DNA of 64,000 nucleotides, from positions 6,641,658 through 6,705,657 of the forward strand of contig JAUPSS010000004.1 in NCBI GenBank assembly GCA_040285825.1, given 5' to 3'. Shown piece after piece: positions 42,352 through 53,500 of this stretch. Below the pieces are notes generated by a model. That model was not told the DNA's origin, searched no databases, and worked only from the letters and a program-made list of their open reading frames with translations. Numbering within the stretch: the stretch's first letter is position 1; every line of letters begins with the position of its first letter. The translations under genes were made by a program, and so were the position numbers. The stretch comes from Eukaryota sp. TZLM1-RC. Taxonomy: Eukaryota; Metamonada: BaSk clade.

Positions 42352-44405
42352 ATGTCTTCAGACTCGCTTTGTGTCAACACTATCCGTGGGCTATGTGCCG
42401 ACATGGTTCAAGCCGCCAAGTCTGGTCACCCTGGTTTGTTACTCATTACATTATATTCATCTCAGGAGCTCCCGTTGGTTGTGCCCCTATGGCCCATGCT
42501 CTTTTCTCTCGCTTCATGAACATTAACCCCGAAGACTTTACTTGGGCTAACCGTGACCGTTTCATCCTCTCTAACGGTCATGCATCTACTCTCCACTACT
42601 CTCTTCTTCATTTGCTCGGCATCCAAGACTGCTCAACTGAACAACTTCGCAACTTCCGTCAATTGGGATCCAAAACCCCTGGTCATCCCGAACGTGGCCT
42701 CACCACCGGAATTGAAATGACCACCGGGCCACTTGGTCAAGGAGTCTCCTCTGCCGTCGGTATGGCCATTGCCCGTAACCACCTTGCAGCCAAGTTCAAC
42801 AAGCCCGACTTTCCTCTTCTCGACCACTCCATTTATGCTATTGTTGGTGATGGTTGTCTGCAAGAGGGTGTTGCTTTTGAATCTTGTTCACTAGCTGGTC
42901 ACTTAGGCCTTGGTGGACTTGTTGTTTTGTATGATGACAATAACATCACTATTGATGGACGCACAGATGTTTCATTCACTGAAGACGTACCCACTAGATT
43001 CAGAGCTCTCGGTTGGGAGGTGTTGATGGTGAAGGATGGTGATTCCGACGTTGATGGTATAATTAATGCCTTGGAAAAGGCCAAGACTATTACCAATAAG
43101 CCTGTTCTCATTGACATCAAGACCACTATTGGCTTTGCTTCTCCCGCTGCTGATTCTCCAAAGGCTCATGGTGCTCCTTTTGGTGTTGATGGAGTGAAGT
43201 CGTTGAAGAAAGCTCTTGGGATGCCAGAAGAAGAGTCTTTTTACGTTCCATCAGAGGTTAGTGAAGTTTATAAACAAATTGGACAGAAAGGACAAGCTGC
43301 TCAACAAAAGTGGAATGAAATGTTTGCTTCTTATAAGGAACAATACCCTGAATTAGCTACTGAGTTTGAACGTAGATTACGCGGTGATTTAGGTATGACC
43401 ACTGACGAATTATTTGAAAAAATGGTCAACTCTCTACCAAGTGATCTCTTCTCCAAAGCCAAAGCCACCCGTGAACTCTCTCATGCTTGTATCAACTCTA
43501 TCTCATCAATATTACCTGAGGTAGTTGGTGGTTCTGCTGATTTAGCTGCTTCCAATAAAACTGACATCAAGGGAGAGTCCTTTATCACTAATGCAGACTT
43601 TTCTGCTCGTAATATTAGGTTTGGAGTTCGAGAACACGGTATGGCTGCTATCAGTAACGGTATGGCTGCTTACGGGATGGTCAAACCTTTCTGTGCCACT
43701 TTTATGGTTTTTGCTCCCTACATGTTTGGTGCCATGAGGTTGGCTGCACTATCCCATTTGCCAGTAGTTTTTGTGCTCACTCATGATTCCTTGGCTGTCG
43801 GAGAAGATGGTGCTACCCACATGCCTATTGGGGAGTTATCCCAATTGAGGGAAATCCCCAATCTCAAGGTTTATAGGCCCTCAGATCTCTATGAAACAAC
43901 ATTGGCATATTCCATGGCTTTCTCTTCAACCACTGGTCCCTCTGTCATTATTGGTTCGAGACAAGCTATTACCCCGCCTTCAATGATGGTTTCTGAAGAA
44001 CAAAAAGCTCAATACAAGCCTTCTGTTTATCTTGAAAATGGATGCATTGAAATCAAATCTTGCCAAAACCCAAAGGTTACAGTATTGGCTTCTGGTAGTG
44101 AATCTGGCATGGTTGTTGATTCTCTCTGTAACGAAGAAGTTGAGGACAGAGCTAGAATTGTCTCTGTTCCTTGCCTTGAAGATTATTTGAATAATCAAGA
44201 GCAGATGGAAAAATTGAAGGGTATTCCCTCCATATCTATTGAATTATCAACCCCTGGCCAATGGTACCTTCTTAATAAGTATTCTTCTAATCATGAAGTC
44301 TTTTCCGTTTCTACCTATGGTGTGTCAGCACCAGCAGCTCATGTGTTGAAGGAATATGGTTTCACTAATGAAAATGTAAAGAGCAGAGTCTCTAGCTTAA
44401 TTTAG
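42352..44405 (+). CDS. TKT: Transketolase, two exons
   Basis: Exons 42352-42433 and 42466-44405 give 673 residues, the usual length. The 32-nt intron (GTTTGT...TCTCAG) interrupts SGHPGAPVGCAPMAH, so the unspliced frame misreads the first 30 residues. Family hallmarks: GHASTLHYSLLHLLG; GDGCLQEG near residue 155 with LYDDNNITIDG (the Mg/thiamine-diphosphate motif); VREHGMAAISNGMA with the catalytic Glu; and HDSLAVGEDGATHMP for substrate. It moves two-carbon units between sugar phosphates in the non-oxidative pentose phosphate pathway, in the cytosol; no targeting peptide is apparent. Uses TAG stop. Confidence 0.95.
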
Positions 44406-44604
44406 GTTTTATTATAATAATTTATAAAATCAATCATTAGTATTTATTGCTTCAAGTAAAAACATCACCTACAGCTAATCTCCATTGAATAAACCATTCA
44501 AGTCCATGTTCTCCTCTTTATCATTAAGCCACAAGTACCTCATCTAGTTTGATCAGACATCAAACTGAATCATTTGCATCACACACTTGAATCTTGATTG
44601 GAAT
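44406..44604. other. Convergent 3' region
   Basis: Short space between the convergent stops of transketolase and the AEC carrier, presumably both 3' UTRs. Confidence 0.4.
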
Positions 44605-45618
44605 CTAATCTACAAACCAACCAAAAGCATTTAAGATAACGGTAAATAAAAGAATAACAACAAAAAACACAACAGTTTGAAGAGCCAACGACACTGCTAC
44701 AATCATGGTATGATCCCTCTCCTCGCCCTTTCCAATGCTGAAAGAATGAGCAAGAACAAAGGAGGCTATGGCTGTAGGGGCAGAGAGATAAAGAACCAGG
44801 ACACGTACGTCAGTAGAGGACATACCAAAGACCACTACCCATGGAAGAGCTAAGATAGGAAGTAAGAACATTTTGAAAAAAAGATAGACTAATGGAAGAC
44901 CAAACAATGACTCCAACAGCTGCCTAAGATTTATTGTAGAAATGGCAAGACCTACACTAAATACTCCTAATGGAGAAGTGGTTCCTGCAAGTGACTGTAG
45001 TGTGAAGGAGAAGACAGAAACGACTGGCAAAGGAATGATGGCAAACAAAGTACCTAAAAACATTGCAATTACATTGGGATTGGTGATAACGCTGAATAAA
45101 GCTCGATTAACAACGACTGAGCTGACACCGTTTCCATTTCTCCTGTCCTGGTCTAGACTAAATAGGAAAATACTCAATGGTAACATCAGAACCAAAGAGG
45201 GATAGAGTGTGTAAATCACAAATTGATTAATATAAAAAGGATCTTCAGGAAAAAGAACTTCAATGATGGGAGCAGTGAGAACAATGACGTTGCCTGACGT
45301 TACTGAGAAAATAGCGAGGCCAATACCACCTAAGGAGAAGCGTAACAGAATACATATAGGTAAAATAAGAAAAATAACTAAAATTGTAGCAAATAAAACG
45401 GTCAAGATTGTGGGAATGGCTCTTTCTTCAAACGCAAATGGTGCTATGCCAAAAAACAAGGAAGCAGGTAATGCAACACGACTTACATAGAAGACTATCA
45501 CTGAAAGAGCTTGACTGTCTAAGTAGGATAAGTATCCTAGTAAAAAACCGAGAAACAAGATGATGAGAAGTGATCCTGCGACTTCAAGTCCTATGACTAG
45601 ATCTGAAAGAGCCACCAT
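44605..45618 (-). CDS. Auxin efflux carrier (AEC) family membrane transporter
   Basis: 337 residues with about ten hydrophobic segments in a five-plus-five arrangement separated by a short charged loop (DQDRRNGNG). Typical elements are FLGFLLGYLSYLD at the start, YVSRVALPASLFFGIA, the TSGNVIVLTAPII helix break, then NPNVIAMFLGTLFA and the C-terminal SAPTAIASFVLAHSF. The family moves organic anions and related small molecules across membranes. In a protist there is no reason to assume auxin. No intron. Confidence 0.85.
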   Translation of the reverse strand: MVALSDLVIGLEVAGSLLIILFLGFLLGYLSYLDSQALSVIVFYVSRVALPASLFFGIAPFAFEERAIPTILTVLFATILVIFLILPICILLRFSLGGIGLAIFSVTSGNVIVLTAPIIEVLFPEDPFYINQFVIYTLYPSLVLMLPLSIFLFSLDQDRRNGNGVSSVVVNRALFSVITNPNVIAMFLGTLFAIIPLPVVSVFSFTLQSLAGTTSPLGVFSVGLAISTINLRQLLESLFGLPLVYLFFKMFLLPILALPWVVVFGMSSTDVRVLVLYLSAPTAIASFVLAHSFSIGKGEERDHTMIVAVSLALQTVVFFVVILLFTVILNAFGWFVD

Positions 45619-46018
45619 TTATTATGAATATTGAATGTGATTTGATGAAGACATTGGCTGATAGCCAAGAATCAGAAAACGAAGAAATGTACTTTTGGTA
45701 CTGTGAATTTCTATCAAAAAGCACTTCTAACTTTTGACCAATTCATGCAATCTTGAGATGTTAAGCTTACTTTAGTTCTATCACTATATGATATCACGAT
45801 CAAATGATAGTTAAAGCAGCAACATCACAATACGTGTACAGGTACGCAATACATGGAAAAACACTTATCTACGGGGTCTCATCTTTGGTAGAAACAAAGT
45901 TAAATTGTTCTTAAAATCTTTATTTATCATCATAAACCAAAACTAAGCATAATCAGCTTCAATAACGATAATGCAAACATTCCACAGGTGTTCTGTCAAA
46001 AAAGGATTTTAATCAGTG
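45619..46018. other. Upstream of AEC carrier, no gene
   Basis: No coding sequence recognised. It ends at the left arm of an inverted-repeat element. Confidence 0.35.
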
Positions 46019-46605
46019 CCGTGTTTGTAAAAACTTTGGGTCCGAAAATTTTGGAACAAAATGCCACAATTCCCAAAAATTTTTGAAGACTACCTTTATT
46101 GTTCATTGCATACCTTGAAAATACAAATACAGTGTATTTTTGTATTTTTCTGTATTTTCTCCTAATGTCTTCCAAAAGTCCTAATTCATATTCCATTTCC
46201 CCTGACACGACTCTTCCAAGTGCCTTTGCTATGAAAGTCACCACATCAAAGAATCCCTTGTGGGATATGGTAGTTTCACGCAACACCAAAACGTTATCTC
46301 AGTCCGACCTTTACTGCTTTGGATGCTCATTGCCATTGGATGTATTTTTGCCTTGCATTTCTTGTATTTTTCTGAGCAAAGTCTGTGTATTTTCCAGCTA
46401 TGGTTTATTTTGTTTTCAGTTTTTGTTTTTAAAACATTGAATTAGACATTCCTTTATCAATTTACGAATACAACTATCAGTAAAGTATTACTCCGAAAGC
46501 AAATGATTTCAGTATTATTTTTATGCAACAATTTCCATCCACAAACTTTGGGACAAAATGGCAAAATCATCAAAGTTTTCGGGCCCACAGTTTTTACAAA
46601 CACGG
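46019..46605. mobile_element. Inverted-repeat transposon relic (about 587 bp)
   Basis: Left arm starts CCGTGTTTGTAAAAACT followed by TTGGGTCCGAAAA. The right arm, read on the other strand, starts CCGTGTTTGTAAAAACT followed by GTGGGCCCGAAAA. The arms match for at least 35 bases with a few mismatches. No intact transposase is readable inside; the interior includes the segment repeated at 34.85 kb. Exact ends and target duplication are unclear. Confidence 0.65.
46370..46510 (+). repeat. Dispersed repeat shared with 34845-34985
   Basis: Inside the inverted-repeat element and present in inverted orientation 11.5 kb away, showing that this element family has multiplied. Confidence 0.75.
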
Positions 46606-47059
46606 TATACAATTATTTACCATCATTTATTACAACTATGTTGTTATCCGACTTGCGTCGTATTTCGGTCGGCTGACTCAAGTCAGTTACCGGTTGGAGG
46701 TTTTCCGACAGATCGGACTCCTATCATTGGTAAAATCCTCAACCTTCACAAAACTAGTTTGTGTCAACTGAACTTAAATTGAGTCTATATTGTCTACAAC
46801 ACAAAAAAAACAGATTTCTTTACTCGTCTTATTCTTGAAGTGATCTTCCTCCCTCCACTATGTAAGCATAAAACAAAGTCACCCATAGATATAGTTTGAC
46901 TTATGGGGAATTAGTCATAGATTAGAGAAGTACGAATACATCACATAAATATGAAATTGCAAAGTAGACAGTGGAAGTTTATAGTCGAACAGATAAACAT
47001 ATGATTGCACATGCAGTGGTGTAATGAATTCAAATCAATATTGTGGTTCAAAGAAGAAC
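46606..47059. other. Intergenic, repeat-like
   Basis: A GC-richer patch near 46645-46710 resembles 32325-32375 in short stretches (TCGTATTTC, GTCGGC). No gene. Confidence 0.3.
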
Positions 47060-47440
47060 ACTTAATCCTGGATACGTCTTCAATTTATAGCAAAAGATAA
47101 ACACATGAAAATATGACAAAGATCTCGAAGAAGCTAATGCTGATAGAAATCGACAACTTGTTTCTCTTGCCTTTTCCTTTTTCTATAAACGGAAGACTAT
47201 CAGTAGAAGCAGGAGTATTTTTGATTGTTTCCAAAAATGGTTCAAGAAGAAAAAATGAACAAATTTACCATCTTTTCATGGCACACAAATTCAATTCGTC
47301 ATAATTAATACATTACCTTGGTTTTTTCGTCAAATATCAGAAAAAATGACAAGAAAACAAACAGATCAGGACTTTGTAGAGCAAATCTTGCTTCATTGAA
47401 TTTAGTCCCATTAGTTCTGAGTTTATTTTATTAAGTGTTG
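47060..47440 (+). pseudogene. Non-LTR retroelement 3' end
   Basis: Plus strand carries the EEANADRN...SINGRLSVEA block and the shared tail ending CCCATTAGTTCTGAGT, parallel to copies at 25.0-25.3 kb and 53.1-53.5 kb. Confidence 0.65.
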
Positions 47441-47575
47441 TAGTTGTAATAGGTTTATACTTCTAGGTTTACACTGGTCAGTGTACGTCAGTGTACGTCA
47501 GACACGTTTCCATCACGTGATGGAAACGTTAGCTTGATTAAAAGCACTTTCCCTTTTTGAAATGGTGCTTTCCCA

Positions 47576-48404
47576 ATGTTGACAGTAGAACAAGTTCTTG
47601 TAACTCTGTCTTTTGCCCTTGGTGTCGGGTATTTCACTGCCTGGTCTTTCTCTTTTTACCCCCAGATATTTCTCAACTATCGTCGGAAGAGTGTTGTTGG
47701 CCTATCTTTCGATTTTCAAGTTTACAATCTCATTGGATTCTTTTACTACAGCATCTATTCTTGGATAAACTACCTTGAATGGGAAAAAGAGCCCAAACAC
47801 GTTGACATCTCTGATTTGGCGTTTCCTGTTTGTCCTTTAATCTGTGTTTTCATTCAAGGTTCATGCGTTTTTGATCACATCATTCACATGTTTGCAAATT
47901 GTACTCTATGATAGGGGCAATCAAAAGGTGTCATATCTTTGCTGGATTCTTGCTTTTATATTTATTACCAGTCCGATTCTTACGCTCTACACCAACTTCA
48001 CTCTCTCCCACGTTTTAGGTTCTGTAAAGCTTTTTATCTCTTTTATCAAGTATATGCCTGTTTGTCTTGGTTGTTTGATTAATCCCAGCAAATTAAGTTA
48101 AACTTCAAGCGAAAAAGTACAAAGGGCTTTAACATTTCTAACATCATCTTGGATATGACTGGTAGTACACTATCTTTTGCACAAATGACAGTTGACGCCG
48201 TCATCGAAGGAAACTATTCAGTGTTTAGAAATTTCACCAAACTTGGCTTATCATTACAGAGTGTATGTATGGGTTGTGAACTTATTGTAGGTATTTTTTG
48301 ATTTAATATTGATTTTCCAACACTTTGTTTTATATAAGCAGAGAGCAATAATAGAAAACAAAACTCCTAAGGAGGACGATCCTCTTATAAACACCAAAGT
48401 TTAA
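47576..48404 (+). CDS. Cystinosin-like PQ-loop transporter, four exons
   Basis: Exons 47576-47827, 47859-48059, 48089-48262 and 48291-48404, all phase 0, give 246 residues. Introns are 31, 29 and 28 nt, starting GTTTGT or GTATGT. Seven membrane segments; the first PQ-loop is WSFSFYPQIFLNYRRKSVVG with LSFDF, the second is KYMPQ joined by splicing to IKLNFKRKSTKGFNI, then ILDMTGSTLSFAQM and FGLG-like KLGLSLQSVFFD. Cystinosin exports cystine from lysosomes with protons. The long glycosylated N-terminal domain of animal cystinosin is absent. The C-terminal tail lacks an obvious GY..Q-type sorting motif. Substrate is inferred from family. Confidence 0.87.
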
Positions 48405-48441
48405 TGAACACTTGTGAATAAATCTAAATTACAATAAACTA

Positions 48442-48966
48442 TTATTCAAATTCCGAAGCAGTTTCTTCAGGGAATTCTAATTGCAAATAAGCACCACGGA
48501 GGTAAGTTATATGGCGACGTAATCTGAACGTTGCAAAAGCTAATATTGATGTACTGAGTGGGACAATGAACAGAAAGAATACAGAGAACCCTACTGTTAT
48601 GAACCAAAACTCAGATTCTGTACGCATTTTGAGCAAGCCAGGTATAGAAGAGCCAAGTCCATACATTCCAACACACAAAAACAGCAGGCATCCAACTCCA
48701 ACATGTCTGAAAAGAACACCAGTGGAAAAGAAGGCAAAAACTAATATTACAAGATTGTCTATTATCTCATGAACACTCCTTTGATGTATTGTGAATAGTT
48801 TGTTGATAAAAACAGAAAGGAGAAATGCAGTATAAGCCAGAGCACATATTCTGGAAGCAACAATGGTGATATTGGAGATCCGTGATTTACGATGTATCAG
48901 ATGATGAATGACACCAGGATCTTCGATCGCCCCGTACCGACATCCTCGGGGTTGCGGAGAAAACAT
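48442..48966 (-). CDS. Four-pass membrane protein, family unknown
   Basis: 174 residues. About four hydrophobic segments (ICALAYTAFLLSVFI, LVILVFAFFSTGVLF, VGCLLFLCVGMYG, FITVGFSVFFLFIVPLSTSI), a cytosolic-looking basic N-terminus and an acidic C-terminal tail. No family recognised. Its stop lies 38 bases from the cystinosin-like stop, tail-to-tail. Confidence 0.65.
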   Translation of the reverse strand: MFSPQPRGCRYGAIEDPGVIHHLIHRKSRISNITIVASRICALAYTAFLLSVFINKLFTIHQRSVHEIIDNLVILVFAFFSTGVLFRHVGVGCLLFLCVGMYGLGSSIPGLLKMRTESEFWFITVGFSVFFLFIVPLSTSILAFATFRLRRHITYLRGAYLQLEFPEETASEFE

Positions 48967-49109
48967 GTGTAAGATATATTAGGTGGAATTAAGAACTTCC
49001 TGTATAAACTTGATCTAAGATTTCCACATCCATGGATTTATTTAGCACATAACTCTTCTTCAGTTGCAATGAAATTTTGACAAACCTTCCTAGAGAATTG
49101 TTCGAATGA

Positions 49110-49800
49110 CTTTTGGAAATCATTATTTTCTACAAAAGTTTGACCTTACCCCCGATTGAAACTAAAGCTTTAACAAACTTTTTAAGAACTGTTCCTAAAC
49201 TGGAGAAGAAGATCATTAATTATTTAGAAGTAGAATCACTGAACAACAAAATTAACATGGCTAACAATTCCGGTGATTTTTCTTTGAAATTATTTTGTCT
49301 TCTTTGTGCAGTTTAAATTGTTTTCAAAATAGTTCATCTTGTTTGATAATACAAGTTCCTCGCCGTTTTAGACTATTGCGTTTAGATATTCATTTTTTGA
49401 CAGTCATGCAAAACAAACTTAATCTACCTCCTTTTCAATGCTTATCAAATATGAAATGTAAATGTGGTGCTTATGGTTTTTTTGATCACCTTATTTCCTG
49501 CTGAAATTTCACTCAAAAAAGATCAATTATCCACAATGCAGTTCGTGATTGTATTTATGATTTGTTAAAATGTGCTCATCAACCAGTTCGTTGAGAACCT
49601 CTGTTTGATGAATTAAATTTCAATTTGAGCCAAAAACGAGGTGATATTCGATGTGCATGGTATGATGGAACTGAACTAATTATCGATTGTACTACCGTAT
49701 CTATGTGGGAAGGAAGTTCCAATTCTGACATTCATCCTTTACTCAAAGTTGCAGAGCTTTCCAAGAAATCAAAATACGAAGCCCTTCTACAACGTCTCGC
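49110..49800 (+). pseudogene. Non-LTR retroelement fragment, subfamily B, with endonuclease core
   Basis: Plus strand: MKCKCGAYGFFDHLISC finger remnant, HNAVRDCIYDLLKCAH, then RGDIRCAWYDGTELIIDCTT, the restriction-like endonuclease core missing from the 39.9-kb copy. Homology stops abruptly after KYEALLQRL near 49790. Confidence 0.7.
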
Positions 49801-50102
49801 TGGAATAGACTTGGCAAAGTGGAATTCATTCCACTTCCATTTCCACTCTTGTGTTCCATTTCCATTTCCACAATCTCATAAGTTGATTCCAAACAGCCTA
49901 TTTGCGTTTATTCAGATCCATAGTGAAGGTAACCATTACTGACCTTGACAGTGTTGTATTAATTGGTCGAAGTTGTTGTTTATTAATTCATTGAAGTATT
50001 TCTTATGTATGTGTAAACAAATCATCTTACTGACAATTAATTATACAAAAAACTAATTCGAGTACCTATATTTAACTTCAGTGTTTCAAGTATTTTATTG
50101 AA
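49801..50102. other. No gene; short CCATTTCCA-rich stretch
   Basis: Follows the break in the subfamily B copy. Contains a low-complexity pyrimidine-rich patch (49830-49875) and AT-rich sequence. Confidence 0.35.
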
Positions 50103-50184
50103 AGGCCTCAGTATTTGTGTAGTAGATAGTTTTGGTAAATATTTCGCACGAAAAATGATCGTGTACTCTTGGGGAATTTCCCCA
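50103..50184 (+). repeat. Solo Fanzor 3' tail (candidate guide-RNA end)
   Basis: About 82 bases match the 3' tails of Fanzor copies 2 and 3, from the codons RPQYLCSR and stop through GATCGTGTACT to the terminal GGGAATTTCCC-type inverted repeat. No nuclease coding sequence is recognised immediately upstream. Confidence 0.7.
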
Positions 50185-51029
50185 CTACCTATTATACAAA
50201 ATTTTGCCTTATTTGTTAATGAAGATATGTAAATAAACGTTGAAACTGTGCCAAGTCCAAAAGTTCAGAACTATAGACTTAATCTTGTCTTAGCCACTGA
50301 TGCTTTTGATGCAAAGCAGAACGTGTGAATTGGAATTTTATCACAGCTGGAAATTTCACGTCAGTAACAATGCGTCCCTTTTTATTAATTTACATTAGCA
50401 ATACCCTGGCGTCAATGGATAAGTGAAAGCATAAACAACCTCAAAAATTTTCCACATTTTTGTATTTCTAGTACCTACATCTTTTGTTGCGGATTAACAA
50501 TCCAAAACCACCACGAGCAAGCCTTTCCGCATACCTTCAGACGAAAGAGACTCACCCCTATCGCCAGTTTGGAGCCTGCTTTTGTTCCGTTTTCTACATG
50601 GGTTCTCGAACATTTTATCTTCAAAAACACATCACAAACAATTTTGAAAAACCTTTATTTATTTTTCAGAACAAAAGCTAATGATTATACCATGTCTTCT
50701 GATGGTGATAGTGTCCGTATAACATTCACACCCCACCCAAACGCAGCACGAGTGAGATTGTCTGGAGAAACCTTGGCTGATAAAAATCCAAAGGGGAACT
50801 TGATTACTACGAAACCACTCGGAATAAAAACATACCTTGCAAGCCAAGGTTGAACGGCCAAGACCTCGCCAGAAACCAAAAGCTACTGAGTGGCAGGCAC
50901 CTGATGATGAGACGGAAATGGTGTTCTGGGCCATCGACCCCAACCACTCAAATCTATGTGGTTCCAGCATTGGAACACGTTCAGGGCCAACCGTATCCAA
51001 TATCTTGTTGGCACCAAGGCACCAAGGCA
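50185..51029 (+). other. Mixed repeat sequence with coding-like stretches
   Basis: 50750-50850 is shared with 32440-32530. Plus-strand frames (TMSSDGDSVRITFTPHPNAA; ETEMVFWAIDPNHSNLCG) look protein-like but cannot be joined or assigned. Fanzor copy 2 homology starts near 51024. Confidence 0.35.
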
Positions 51030-52695
51030 TATTTGAAAGTCTTATTGAGCCATTTACTTGTCAAATTGAGAATTTGGGCACTGACTAGTATTTAGTTGAC
51101 AACATTTTTCCAGTGGATATACATTTTCTTGCAGACGTTGTGGAAACAGATCGTCAAACATTCCTAACACCAGCAATTACAATTGCCCAATTTATCTCCA
51201 GTAGAGAGAAAAACCTTATCATATTTCTCCTGTTTCAACCACTGTAGGCCCTGGATATTTTTCTATTGATACAAGAACACTATGGAGAATTGTCAAACAA
51301 ACATTGATGGATGATTTAGCATCTACACAGACTCTGAAAATGTCCAATACATTAGCCCAAATTACGAAATTCAAACCACCTCAGCAATTTGACTTTTGGT
51401 CTAATATTCTAGATTTAAACCAACCAATGTTCAAACAGAAGAGCTATAAATTCAACAACATTATCCACACAGATGGATTTAATATTGCAGTAGAATTTGT
51501 TCGTCGGGATTTACAAGGTCAGAAATGTAAGCCAGACAACAAGGCTAGTATTTCGGATTTATATAATGATGATGTTGATGTTGATGCTTTTCATTTTTTA
51601 GACGACTTTTTATTTATTTAAACAAAAATGTTAAAAACTAAAAATCTATTTCCTCAAACTCCACATCTACCATTGAAAATTTACCTTCAACCTTTTCTTC
51701 ATAATATCTTCCTAGTGATAACAACGAGCTAGAAACAAGGCTATGCATCCCCTTAAAAATGGAAAATACAATTCTATTTTATGATGCTTTTCAGGACAAA
51801 CGAATTGTTGTTTGTAATCCTGGAAAACGTGATTTATTGTATTTTGGGAGTAAAAAGACTGATCAAGAATTAGCCATGGTTCCTGAACATGAAACTGAAC
51901 AGCAAAGAAATAGTCGGGTGATGAATCAAGACAAGAAGTACAAATGGTTGAGAATGACTCAGATGTCCTGGTCTTTGAAAAGTAGGATGAATGAAAAGCA
52001 AAAACGATGGGCGATAAAGTATACTGACGTAGATTACGACAGGAACCAAATGATAGAGTCTTACGAAATGACAACTGAAGATGCAAACACCGAATTATCC
52101 GCGTTTGCTGCCAATTCACCAACTTTTATAAATTTTTCCAACTTTGTGATTGCCAAACTTCGGCAAGTTTTTTTGACAATTGACTTTTACAATCTTGACT
52201 TGTGGAGCATTCATAAAATGCAAGCTTTTATTCACAAGCAAAAGACTGAAAGTTGGTTATTAAAAAATCTTGTGCAGCAGTTTGGCAATATTAAAGACAC
52301 TTTAATACTAATGGGTGATTATGGTAAAAAAGGTTCCAAGAATTTGAAACATCAGAGACCTACTCGAGGCAGTGGATGGATTCAATTTCTGAAAAGAAAT
52401 GGATTTAAAGTGTTGATGATTAATGAAGCTTTCATTTCAGCAAAATGTCCTGTTTGTTTTGAAAAGGTTGCTACGTTTTTGAGAGTAACAAATCCCAGAT
52501 GCTATAGAAGAGAAAACACTCCTGTTACTACATGTCACGGTTTATTAGCTTGTAATAGTGAGAGTTGCAAACTCAGTAACAAAGGCTCAACAAAGCTTTT
52601 CAATAGAAATAAGCTGGCTTGTCTCAATATAGTTTGCAATTGCTGAAGCGAGGATGAGTGGTAATGATAGGCCTCAGTATCTGTGTAGTAGATAG
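51024..52695 (+). pseudogene. Fanzor copy 2, interrupted
   Basis: Starts at the segment shared with copy 3 (SLIEPFTCQIE). 51304-51621 gives the conserved Fanzor stretch FDFWSNILDLNQPMF ... HTDGFNIAVEF. After an inserted retroelement fragment, 51759-52646 gives RuvC-I (VVCNPGKRDLLYF; catalytic Asp replaced by Asn at 51816-51818), RuvC-II (LMGDYGKKGSKN ... GFKVLMINEAF, Glu at 52425), the zinc ribbon (KCPVC ... CHGLLACNSESC) and RuvC-III (FNRNKLACLNI; Asp replaced by Asn at 52608-52610). A frameshift precedes the RPQYLCSR end. Two of three catalytic acidic residues are lost. Confidence 0.85.
51594..51781 (-). mobile_element. 5'-truncated non-LTR insertion inside Fanzor copy 2
   Basis: 188 bp flanked by the 12-bp direct repeat TGATGCTTTTCA (51582-51593 and 51782-51793). 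The minus strand encodes the retroelement C-terminus (NRIVFSIFKG...VEFEEIDF) followed by a 3' tail ending in an A run. Copy 3 lacks it at the same site. Confidence 0.85.
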
Positions 52696-52750
52696 TTTTT
52701 GTAATTATTCCACACGAAAATTGATCGTGTACTTATGGGAATTTCCCACA
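52669..52750 (+). ncRNA. Fanzor copy 2 3' tail, candidate omega-RNA/right end
   Basis: Conserved with 62533-62614 and 50103-50184, beyond the stop codon as well as over the last codons, so protein constraint does not explain it. In characterised Fanzor systems the guide RNA overlaps the ORF 3' end and adjoining element end, so this position is where it would be. Ends in GGGAATTTCCC, an inverted repeat. Confidence 0.45.
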
Positions 52751-52961
52751 GAAGTCTGGGCGAATAGTAATCCCCAAACAATTGCCCTACCAGAATTCTT
52801 TCATTTACTGTTGGTCCAATCGTGGATCTTTCTGTCAACTCATTCACTTTGTCAACCTATGCCACTATCTTTTCGTCATTTATTGATGGTATCTATTTCA
52901 GAATTATCAAAATTAAAATTGGGATATTGGGGGAATCTTCAGAAACTTTTCTTGATAGTTT
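52751..52961. other. Flank of Fanzor copy 2
   Basis: Coding-like plus-strand composition but no family recognised; ends at a MITE. Confidence 0.3.
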
Positions 52962-53054
52962 TGTTGCCGTAAGTCTAATGTGATAAAGAAAAGTTAATGA
53001 GGAAAAAGTTGATTTATTTTCTAATTATATTATATAAGCCTCAGGGCGCCAACA
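52962..53054. mobile_element. MITE copy 1 (93 bp)
   Basis: Starts TGTTGCC and ends GGCGCCAACA with GTTT on both sides as a 4-bp target duplication. The interior aligns to the reverse complement of the element at 62167-62276 (AAGTTGATTTATTTT core). Confidence 0.7.
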
Positions 53055-53084
53055 GTTTTATAAACAAGAGTTACTGTAGTTTGA

Positions 53085-53500
53085 TTTTTTGCAAGAACAT
53101 TATATTAGGATAAGTGTTGGTGAATTTAAAGCTGAAGAAAACCATAGAAAATATGACAAAGATATCGAAGAAGCTAATGCTGATAGAAATAGACCACTTG
53201 TTTTTATTGCTTTTCCATTTTCGGTAAAAGGAAGACTATCAGTAGAAGCAGGAACTTTTTTGAATGATTTCCAAAAAATAATTCAAAAAAAACAATGAAA
53301 AGATTTGATATTTTTTAATGGCCCTCTCGGATTCAATTTGCCATTATTAATAGATTATTTCGATTTTTCAATCGAATTAGAGAAGCTTTAGCTAGACAGC
53401 CAGCAGATCATAATTTTGTAGAGGAAATTTTGGTTCATTGAATTTTGTCCCATTAGTTATGAGTCATTTTTATTACGTGTGCAAGATGAATAAAAAAATC
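53085..53500 (+). pseudogene. Non-LTR retroelement 3' end
   Basis: Carries HRKYDKDIEEANADRN, FPFSVKGRLSVEAGTFLNDF and the shared 3' tail (CCCATTAGTTATGAGT) as in the 25.2-kb copy. Confidence 0.7.

Noticed and set aside
42369-42465. Unspliced N-terminus of transketolase
   Set aside because: The continuous frame gives a non-conserved start; removing a 32-nt GT-AG intron and starting at 42352 restores the conserved SGHPGAPVG motif.
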